Assembly (NCBI GenBank): GCA_951804985.1
Contig: OX638130.1
Location: 126,493,593-126,557,592 of the forward strand
DNA: 64,000 bases
Source of the DNA: Dryomyza anilis
Lineage: Eukaryota > Arthropoda > Insecta > Diptera > Dryomyzidae
Reading direction: 5' to 3'
The notes under the pieces: generated by a model
The model's input: the letters and a program-made list of their open reading frames with translations, nothing else
What the model was told of the DNA's origin: nothing
Database searches by the model: none
In this document: positions 57,501-64,000 of the stretch, one piece after another
How positions within the stretch are numbered: position 1 is the first letter of the stretch
Layout: every line of letters starts with the position of its first letter
Made by a program: the position numbers and the translations under genes

Positions 57501-57547
57501 GGTAGGCTGTTGCCAATGCTGGCGCTCGTCGGCATGTTGACTAACAT
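42437..57547 (-). CDS. Forkhead-domain transcription factor (divergent, fd3F/CG32006-like)
   Basis: Five minus-strand exons (56295-57547, 53085-53180, 43259-43430, 42706-43198, 42437-42645) join in phase to about 740 residues. The forkhead DNA-binding domain is built from three exons: KKPPFTYTELIEYALEDKGE and VSGIYQWIS, then DRFPFYKSNDDRWKNSVRHN and LSINPHFRKGSKAPQGAGHL, then KKQRLDLFFKME. Upstream is a long low-complexity part with Asn, Gln and Thr runs and a conserved-looking block SWLLNFKFDELPHLSPD. Downstream are a Gln/Ser-rich segment and an acidic C-terminus (EEEVLFSDEFNLNYFGYN). The wing and helix 3 differ from FOXO, FOXA and FOXN sequences that I know; I favour an insect-specific divergent class such as fd3F or CG32006 and cannot decide between them. 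Introns are 3.1 and 9.65 kb. Confidence 0.85.
43481..44126. mobile_element. Fold-back element with CCACAGACAAAATTTTTGGC ends, in forkhead intron 2
   Basis: The left end CCACAGACAAAATTTTTGGC is inverted exactly at the right end (near 44107-44126). Long inverted arms (about 43481-43655 against 43690-43865) share blocks such as TTTCAAACAGACAAAGG and TACACTTCCCAAAATATTCC. A further copy of the right arm follows at about 43895-44126. The element is thus built of one arm inverted and then duplicated. Frames inside it are by-products of the repeats. Confidence 0.75.
44226..46380. other. Forkhead intron 2, repeat-poor part
   Basis: AT-rich intronic DNA, with a pyrimidine-rich plus-strand region at 44260-44760 and a poly-G run of 10 near 45099. 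Scattered ACGGTTTTGGTTT-type motifs (45515-45585, 45838-45895) resemble the AAACCGAAACCG element at 49495. No gene is visible. Confidence 0.5.
46385..48790. repeat. Dispersed CCACACCAAATC...TTCGATTTCAATGA repeat pair
   Basis: CCACACCAAATCGACC at about 46387, followed by CGATTTCAATGAAATTTGGG and AACTGATAAAG, recurs at about 48720 (CCACACCAAATCACG, TTCGATTTCAATGATATTTTGG, AACTGATAAAG). Two diverged copies of one family lie 2.3 kb apart. Between them are a mostly AT-rich part, an inverted copy of the 50356-51150 element (46700-47010) and a less AT-rich island at 47560-47900. Confidence 0.5.
48463..49453. mobile_element. Element with inverted arrays of AATGTCGAAA units
   Basis: The left arm (48463-48710) is a run of about 15-20 bp units centred on AAAATGTCGAAA. 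The right arm (49200-49453) is the same in reverse orientation (TTTCGACATTTT). The outer ends GGAACCGTACGAAATATCGA and TCGACTTATCGTACCAGACC are imperfect inverted repeats. The core between the arms (48720-49195) contains one of the CCACACCAAATC repeats. No coding capacity. Confidence 0.6.
49495..51516. mobile_element. 2.0 kb element with perfect 22-bp terminal inverted repeats and AAACCG arrays
   Basis: The 22 bases at 49495-49516 (beginning AGTTTAAACCAAGGATTG) are the exact reverse complement of 51495-51516. Inside each end is a short array of AAACCGAAACCG-type units (49540-49640 and 51380-51485) in opposite orientation. The middle holds a second nested element (50356-51150). No transposase is seen, so it is non-autonomous. 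Confidence 0.75.
50356..51150. mobile_element. Nested element with ACACAGAAAA ends and TTCATCATATTGAAG arrays
   Basis: It starts ATACACAGAAAAAAAATGTAC and ends TATTTTCTGTGTATGTAC, giving short terminal inverted repeats. Variants of TTCTTCAATATGATGAA recur on both strands throughout. Blocks at 50640-50770 (TTTTTCGTTCATTTTTTGCC, AGTTCTTGTGTGTTATTTCT) are the reverse complement of 46785-46890, so a partial copy lies 4 kb away in inverted orientation. Confidence 0.65.
51840..52560. other. Low-AT island in forkhead intron 2
   Basis: Compared with its surroundings this stretch is strikingly less AT-rich, with CCTCC and CACCCCC runs at 51840-51900. A 79-codon plus-strand frame (52261-52500) encodes KLEGVSDEKTPRDVEEPGG and a Cys/Arg-rich part (SGCTLCSGRTRS). 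I recognise no family. It could be an intronic enhancer, a transcribed non-coding exon or a decayed gene. Confidence 0.3.
53181..56294. other. Forkhead intron 1
   Basis: AT-rich. It contains diverged members of the 12099-12535 repeat family (53770-53930 and 54440-55130, the latter with a CTGT microsatellite at about 54497-54527). It also contains a degenerate array of ATTCGTACATTTTACGAA motifs (55190-55790). No gene is visible. Confidence 0.6.
54497..54560. repeat. CTGT microsatellite
   Basis: A run of GTCTGTCTGTCTGT followed by CTTGCTGT variants, next to GATCAGCATCACTATCCGAG. The same order of GATCAGCAT phrase and microsatellite is a common repeat pattern in fly genomes. Confidence 0.85.
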
Positions 57548-58695
57548 TATGCGAAACTAATTTAGAAACAGTTCTTGGGACTAAAATTTGATAATTAATT
57601 TTATTATACAGCACATTTAGTGAAATTTTAAAACACGTTATTTGTAACACTTTTTTTATTTATTTTTATTTTTCAAAAGTAGTTTTATTTTCTATATGTA
57701 TTATATATATATTGCGTTATATATATTTTCCAATTAAATTGTTCCGTAAACGCGACCGTTACATGGCTCCTGCCAAACTCCAACTGACTGCGGTGTTTTA
57801 CCAATTTTCGTTAAAAGGAGTAAAACTCATCGACCAAGTGCCCCTGCGCAGTCATGCAAATGAAACTGTTCGATTTCGTTTGTTTTTATCCATTTGCATT
57901 TTCTTCAAAATTTTCCAATTTATCCATTATTTTATTGCTCACTGACTGACGACGGCGTATGCTGATGACAGCGTTTGTCGCTGGTCGAAAAGGGACAAAA
58001 GCCAGACAGATATTCGGTCTGTCAGTACTTTGGCAGCAGCTCAATTGTTCTGGTTGGTCGCACTGCCTGAATGGTAATCAATTTTTTTTTATAGGTAACA
58101 TGTGTTTTAAGTGGCTATTTTTGATATAGGCTCAAAACATACAAAACGTTTTAGATACTCAATTTGTGATAAATTAGTACTTGATGAAAAGAATGCATTA
58201 GAATATGTTAAGAATCGAAAGTTGTAGCAATTTTCTGGGGTAAATTGGTATACGTTTTGATCTGCCTTAAAAAAATTACAATTGAATATTTTTTAATATT
58301 ATTTTGTAGGGTCTATACAATAGAGTGTGGTTCGTGATCTAACTTTTGATAGAAGCTACGATATAGGACAATTTCAGTCATTTTTCGCATACAAATCGGT
58401 GGCAGTAACCGAAAATCGTAAAAGGCGAAAAATACATAAAAACATCTATCATGTAGCAATTTTTTTCACAAAAGGTTTATCTTGTTGCGTTAGATAAATG
58501 TCTTTTTGAAATAGATGCATCATGAAACCCAAATAGTGACCGTTTTAGTTTTTGAAACCGAAGATTTGCACGCACGAACTCAGGTTTCCGTTACACGAAA
58601 AAAAGTACGGCATGCGCCCATTTATAGAGCTGACCAGCAAAATCGGATCTAAACCATTAAGGCCATCATTTCTAATTATGTATTAATTAGAGGTA

Positions 58696-60345
58696 TGGTT
58701 GCCAAACGTGCCCCTTTCAGGGGGATTGTCCTTCTTTTTCATCGTTGGTTCCGCGTGCTACGAAAGATTTCGTAAATCCCCCTTTTTCCGTCATTAAAAC
58801 CGTTTTCAGTCATTAACATTTGATTGGCAAAGATTATATTATAAAACAACATAAAAAATATTAAAATATAAAAATAAACAAGTTTTTCTTAAAAAATTAA
58901 AAACACTCTACAAAATTTTTATACCTAACTTCTGAAATTTCATCAAATTCTGAGATGACGCTGCCAAAATTTTAATTCTCTCGGTTGATTTCATATGGAA
59001 TGACTCATATATAAATTCAAGCCGAAATTTACGATTTTATTTAAAAAACAAACAAAATTCGTATATCAAACTCAGTTTGGTTAAAATAAGTTTTAAAAAA
59101 CGTATAAAAAGTATTTTTTTTAATTAATAAACTTATTAAGGAGTGCGCACGAAATAATTGTAACATAGTGTTTTATTTCCTACTTTTGTTAGAAGTGTCC
59201 GATACAAATTTTTTTCTAACATCATCTTTCGTTTTAATGACAAAATACATTATTTCATAAAAAATCCAAATGCTTCGCGCAGAAAAGTAGCTGAAAATGC
59301 AGTTGCTTCGAATCATTTGTCCCCAAAGTCAGAAGGAAATTCGCCTTAAATCGTACAAAGTTCAGAAAGTCCGAAATCGGAATGCCACGAAAATCATTGA
59401 AGCAAGAAAAATAAAAAAAATTGCAGGCATACTTTGTAATAAAATATCAGTGTTGCAATATGACAGACTTTTCGCAGCTTCCTGTAACGACTTTTCCAAA
59501 GCGTATCAGCGGGGAAAATACAAAAAATGTACAGAATACAAAAAAAATCCAAGTCTCTAAGAAATTTCTCGCGTGGCTGGTAATATGCAGCTGTAGTAAA
59601 AGAAGCCAACCGTATTTAATTTTTGGGTCAATTAACATGTGTAGTTATATTGCTGAATGCTTGCAAAAGATGTTAACCTCACTTATACTTTAGTATTAGG
59701 TATCCAACTCATTTTGGCATCATTGGGCATTATGCCACTATGGAAAAAAAGCGAAGAAGTGGTTCACCATCAATAATACATATGAATATTGTACCTAGAG
59801 GGGCTAATGAGCCAAACTGCCCATAACTGAGGCCAATGGAACGTTATTGGCTTCTAATTAAACGGAAACTGAAGGAGACGAAAGGTGTATCGAAGGACCT
59901 AAATGAATTTAATATTAAGTGGACTGAATCTTCCAAAAATATGAATGAAATCACCATAAATATTTTGATGGATGGGATTCCTGAAAAGGTTCAAAACTTT
60001 GTTATAAACAAATAATTATAATTAATTTTTTTTGGTAAAGAATTTACTTAGAGTGAGGTATAATAAAAACAAAATTTCGCATAGTTTGGATTCACGGCTT
60101 ACTTGATTTTTCAATGTTATAATTTTTTCGTTCGCACTCCTTATAATCCATTTTAAAGTATGTATTTATATTCAAATACTGAGCACCCCAAAATAAGAAC
60201 ATATGAATTTTATAAATATGAAAAAAAACAAAAATTAAATAAACTAAATGAATAAATTTTATATTTATGACTGAATTCTTTGTCCCCCAAAAAGTCCCCC
60301 TTTTAAGTCCCAATTGTACCCCGAACGAGAATTTTGATCTGGCAA
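58696..60345. mobile_element. Transposon with GGTTGCCA ends, carrying a nested Tc1/mariner element
   Basis: The left end TGGTTGCCAAACGTGCCCC and right end ATTTTGATCTGGCAACCC are short inverted repeats (GGTTGCCA/TGGCAACC). The 10-mer ATTAGAGGTA lies on both sides (about 58686-58695 and 60349-60358), a probable target duplication. Inner blocks are G/C-run rich (CCCCCTTTTTCCG, AAAGTCCCCC). The right end reads on the minus strand AGGGTTGCCAGATCAAAATT, a match to the repeats at 25076-25140. Confidence 0.55.
59139..60141 (+). mobile_element. Degenerate Tc1/mariner-type transposon
   Basis: The terminal inverted repeats AGGAGTGCGCACGAAATAAT and its right-hand counterpart (GTTCGCACTCCT) are flanked by TA (59137-59138 and 60142-60143). 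The element is about 1.0 kb. Broken plus-strand frames encode transposase pieces: KRSQPYLIFGSINMCSYIAE and CLQKMLTSL, then FWHHWALCHYGKKA (the place of the second catalytic Asp, lost here), then WNVI-type LLLIKRKLKE and NMNEITINILMDGIPEKVQN. The spacing and motif order suggest the mariner/DD41D-like group, which is an inference. Multiple stops make it inactive. Confidence 0.75.
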
Positions 60346-60801
60346 CCCTAATTAGAGGTACAATTAAAAAACACCATTACAAAAGAAAATTCATTACATT
60401 TCAAATGAGACCAAGTTGTATATTGAACCTGTGCTTCATGTGCTACAGTAGTTTAACTTAATGAAAAATATTTAACAGCCAAAATATATCATTTTTTTAA
60501 TTTAATTAAAAAACACGTACAAAATATTGTTTTGGACACGGAACATGAGTGCAAAGTTTTAACGAAATCAAAACTATGATATCTAAAAAGGGTAAAATTT
60601 GACGTGGAACGACCGACGATATATGTCTTTTTTTATTACAAAATTTTATCAAAAATCAAGTGCTGCCGCGATCATAATTGGAGTTCTAAACTCATCTACG
60701 AAGGAAAGAGGTTTATGGACATATCTATAAAATTACTTTAGTTTCGATTTAAAAGAGTTCCATATTCTAGTAAAAAATGGCGATGCTATTTGCACCCCGG
60801 T

Positions 60802-60814
60802 GGGGAATCTTCCC
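60802..60814. promoter_or_regulatory. Candidate kappaB site upstream of PGRP-SA
   Basis: GGGGAATCTTCCC is a nearly palindromic 13-mer of the GGG...CCC form bound by Rel proteins (Dif, Dorsal, Relish). It lies about 980 bp upstream of the inferred PGRP-SA start site. PGRP-SA is an immune-responsive Toll-pathway gene in Drosophila. Function here is inferred only. Confidence 0.35.
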
Positions 60815-61746
60815 GTTTCTACCCTAACTGTAACTGAACTTAAAATCGGTATTGGGTTTTAATTCTTGCAATAAATTTACCCTGCATTCTTGCCCTGTAT
60901 TCAACACTTTTACACTTTCATATAAATGTTACAACTATGCTATCGACGTTTTCTGTTAAATCGCTCACATTGCATCCACCAATATAGCACCTGTTCCACC
61001 TGTGCGCAGGATTGTAATGTCAACAGTTTTATCCGTTGCCACTAGTAACTATTAATTCCAGTTTTTAGTTTTTATTATATTGAAAATGTCCAAAACCTGT
61101 TGGCAAAAATTTAACAAAAACTGAAAAATAAAAAAAAAGAAATACAAAACATATAAAAAGTAATTAAAAACTAAATATTATAAATTTAAATTTTGTGTCT
61201 TTAGTATTAACCGCAAATGTGTCAATAAGTGTTTTTAATTGACTTGGCAAAAAATCACACTAAAGAGTGGTTTAGCTTTGGTTGGAGATGAATTCAATTC
61301 AGATAAAATCATACAATGTGATTTGGTATTTTAAACTGGGGACTTTTTTTTCAGAACTATTGACGGCATATTCGATGGCTAGAATATAATAAAACGCTTG
61401 TATTCCTAACAAATTATAATCTAAACTAAATCAAAATCAAAATCAACAGTATCAACTGTTATCGGAAATCCTCGTGTGACAGCCTAATGCATTGAAGCTG
61501 CACGGGGAACCACAGACGTTTTGAATCGGACCTTATACGCCTATAGTTCCCAGAACCACGACACAAATGAAAACTGGTTTTTAACAAAAGTGCGCCAAAG
61601 AATTTTGTATTTATTTTTTCATTTATTTTTATTACCCACAAAATGAGCAATAATCGGGCATGAGTAACAAATTTTTGAAAAATACTTTCTGAGTACAAAT
61701 TGCTCTATACAGCCACGCTCTCTGTAGCGCACACGATCTGCTGATA

Positions 61747-61785
61747 ATAAAAAGTCTTATTCAACATCGATACTCGTCTCAGTAG
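61747..61785 (+). promoter_or_regulatory. Core promoter of PGRP-SA: TATA-like box and initiator
   Basis: ATAAAAAG at 61747-61754 lies about 33 bases upstream of TCAGT (61779-61783), the arthropod initiator, with predicted +1 at A61781. This leaves a 94-base 5' UTR before the ATG at 61875. Confidence 0.6.
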
Positions 61786-61874
61786 TGATCGCTTAGTTGT
61801 TGCGAAAAGTTAGCTCAGAATTTGCATCGCAAATTAAATACAAATATTAAAAAATCGAAAATAATACAATAGAA

Positions 61875-63623
61875 ATGCTAAAATTATACATATTTTTCAT
61901 TGTGATCTACGCGGCTCTGGCACTGGCCGATGACTGTCCGCGCATTAAACTCAAGCGCCAATGGGGCGGTAAACCAGCAACACAGTTGAATTATCAAGTG
62001 CGTCCCATACGATATGTCGTCATTCATCATACCGTGACTCCGGAATGTTCGAGTTTTATAGAATGTGCCAATGTTTTGCAGAATATGCAATATTTCCATA
62101 TGAACGATTTGGAAAATGAAGATATTGCCTACAAGTGAGTGATAGAGATGAAGAGTACTTAATTGAAATTGAAATTCTATTATCTTTGCTAATAGTATTT
62201 GTAAAAGTTCAAATTGGGTTCTTCAGTGTTTTGTAAAAAAATCCCCATTTATTTATAATCGCGGGTCAACAAACATTATCAGCGACAGCAAATGTTGACG
62301 TGCTTGATAATTAATTTATTTATATATTTTAATCAAAATCTTCTTGACAGCTTCCTCATCGGAAATGATGGTGTCGTCTACCAGGGAACCGGCTGGGGAG
62401 TACGCGGCTCCCATACCTATGGTTATAATCAGAATGGCACTGGCATTGCGTTTATTGGAAACTATATTGGTGCGTAACAAAATATAACAAAATAAGGGTG
62501 TGTACGAGTTTGTTTAAATTTTTAGACTTATCGGAATATTTTTCGATCACTATTCGGTTACTGATGATCGGTAAAGTCGGTAATCAATCGATTTAACATC
62601 TGTTATTTGCAGTTATTCAAATTAGTTCAATTTAGACAAATTCGCATACACATTTATTTTTTTTTAGAAATTAAAAACAAATTGCTGGATATATAATTAC
62701 CTATATATTAATCATTCGATCGGCATATACATATTTGGATTGTATCAAATGATTTGATTATGATTGGTATCTGTTTTGTCTTCTATTTGGTTTATTTAAA
62801 TTATTTAAATTATTTAAATTATTTTTTGTTTTAATTTATTTTCTAGATTTATTTAAATTTTCAAAAATTGATATTTGATATATTAAAACCAGAATAACAT
62901 TTACACAATTTAAAATTTTAATCATAAATCCCTTAAAAACACAGAAAAATACTCTGTTGGCATTAGGTTGGCAGAATGAAAAAGTACCAACTAACTTCAT
63001 TCGGTTAAATCAAATTTGCTGGCGGAACTGCCTTATTAGCCTATACACATGAAATATTAGTCTATACACACTCCCATTGGTTCTAAATTTGTTCAAAATT
63101 CTTCTAAAACAGTTCGAAATTGGTTGCAGTACAAAGTACAACTCCTTTTATTTTGACAATAACAACCGAGTAAGCAGTTGAGAAAACCGAATAAGTTGGT
63201 TGGGCAAAGAGTTGGTGGGTGCAACAAATCTCTATTCTGTGTGTAGATATTTGTTGTTTCTTATTATTTTTATTCCACACACAGAAAATCCTCTTAATAT
63301 TTTTTTAATTATAATCATCATATTTTCTATATTCCTCCACATTTTTTCGATTATATTATAAAATGTACCCTAGTAGGAATGTTCTAAAAATTCGTAAATA
63401 ATTGATTTTTTTTTTAAATAATAATATTTTCCTTGCAGAAAAACTACCAGCGAATAGCGCCCTAGAAGCTGCTAAGAAACTACTGGCTTGTGGAGTCAAA
63501 ACAGGCGAACTGGACCGAAATTATCGCATGATTGCTGGCTCACAAGTGAGCAGCACCCAAAGTCCGGGACTTACCTTGTACAATGAAATCCAAGAGTGGG
63601 ATCATTGGACGTTGAATCCTTGA
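61875..63623 (+). CDS. PGRP-SA: Peptidoglycan recognition protein SA (Toll pathway receptor)
   Basis: A secreted pattern receptor that binds Lys-type peptidoglycan in haemolymph and triggers the Toll cascade. Three exons (61875-62134, 62351-62469, 63439-63623) join in phase to 187 residues. A signal peptide (about residues 1-18, LYIFFIVIYAALALA) precedes CPRIKLKRQWGGKPA and the PGRP domain: RPIRYVVIHHTVTPECSSF, FLIGNDGVVYQGTGWGVRGS, HTYGYNQNGTGIAFIGNYIG, and the ending SSTQSPGLTLYNEIQEWDHW. Where amidase PGRPs have the zinc ligands HR-V...TECPG, this protein has GSQVSSTQSPG. The His and Cys are therefore lost and it is a non-catalytic receptor, as in Drosophila PGRP-SA. Intron 2 carries a MITE. 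Confidence 0.96.
62496..62653. mobile_element. MITE copy in PGRP-SA intron 2 (GGGTGTGT family)
   Basis: It starts GGGTGTGTACGAGTTTG and continues with TTTTTCGATCACTATTCGGTTAC. It ends near ATTTAGACAAATTCGCATACACA. These blocks are diverged versions of the 689-900 element. It begins only 27 bp after the exon 2 donor. Confidence 0.65.
62654..63438. other. Remainder of PGRP-SA intron 2
   Basis: AT-rich, with TTATTTAAA short tandem units near 62787-62820. CACACAGAAAA near 63279 could be another end of the ACACAGAAAA repeat family. Nothing coding. Confidence 0.5.
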
Positions 63624-64000
63624 ACAAATTAAACTTTTAAATATTTGTAATTTTTACCGACTGGACCTTGAGCACGTAAAGACAATATCTTAAAATAATC
63701 AAAAGAGGTCGTAAAATAAAAACAATTACTTGTAATAAATTTAATAAGATTTTATAAAAAAAAGTCAACGTAAAGAATAAATAATAAATCAGAAGTAGAT
63801 AGAATAAGTTAGCTATTAATTAGCTATTATTTATATTATTGGAAATATACCCGAATTCATAAATATATTTTAACAAATTTTAAAATATTTTAATTATAAT
63901 GTAATAATAAGATTGTATTCTGAGTTCAATTTGTAATATTTTGTGTTTAATTTTGTAAACAAAGATTTGAATCCGTGGACAAAACCCGATATTCGTTATT
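63624..64000. other. PGRP-SA 3' flank
   Basis: AT-rich downstream DNA with several AATAAA-type signals (for example around 63777 and 63783). No further gene starts before the window ends. Confidence 0.5.

Larger units (their letters stand above)
57548..61740. other. Spacer between forkhead gene and PGRP-SA
   Basis: Divergent intergenic region. 57548-58080 probably holds the forkhead promoter and 5' UTR. 58686-60357 is a nested transposon block, described separately. A palindromic kappaB-like motif lies at 60802-60814. Otherwise AT-rich with no credible coding frames. Confidence 0.6.

Noticed and set aside
43259..57547. Identity as foxo
   Set aside because: The helix 3 and wing sequence (SNDDRWKNSVRHNLSINPHF) lacks the FOXO-specific insert and the Akt-site motifs I would expect.

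Overview
This 64 kb window is nuclear DNA of a higher fly (Diptera). It is AT-rich, its genes carry GT-AG introns, and its spacers are full of MITEs, SINEs and decayed LINEs. All gene identifications come from reading the translations; no database search was run. The set of neighbours (mal, amx, a candidate Kmn1, RpII215, PGRP-SA) consists of genes I remember as lying on the Drosophila X chromosome (Muller element A), with RpII215 and PGRP-SA close together there. Large introns, abundant repeats and a Tc1/mariner-type element fit a non-Drosophila schizophoran, perhaps a tephritid fruit fly, but the species cannot be fixed from sequence alone.

Layout. 1-2.8 kb: nested MITEs and a LINE 3' end. 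2.9-11.7 kb (+): PAPLA1, a phospholipase A1 of the SEC23IP/DDHD family. 14.7-17.4 kb (+): mal, molybdenum cofactor sulfurase, convergent with a small prenylated selenoprotein-W-like gene (-). 18.6-20.1 kb: a possible small spliced ORF of unknown nature. 20.3-28.1 kb: a compact block of small genes on alternating strands: amx (+), Larp7 (-), Tsen2 (+), Cmc1 (-), a probable Kmn1 (+) and a TMEM242-like gene (-). 30.0-38.2 kb (+): RpII215, the largest subunit of RNA polymerase II, complete with its heptad CTD. 38.8-41.2 kb: two dead non-LTR retrotransposon fragments. 42.4-57.5 kb (-): a forkhead transcription factor with 9.7 kb and 3.1 kb introns stuffed with repeats. 58.7-60.4 kb: nested DNA transposons. 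61.9-63.6 kb (+): PGRP-SA, a secreted peptidoglycan receptor.

For ten of the twelve named genes I could rebuild a complete reading frame across all introns with matching splice phases; exon coordinates are given in each entry. The genes do not form one pathway. They are housekeeping genes (transcription, 7SK RNP, tRNA splicing, mitochondrial assembly, Moco sulfuration, lipid metabolism) mixed with developmental or immune genes (amx, forkhead, PGRP-SA). I found no convincing novel biological system. The items most worth checking are the unidentified mini-gene at 18.6-20.1 kb, a palindromic kappaB-like site upstream of PGRP-SA, and several unusually structured transposon families with tandem-repeat or fold-back ends.
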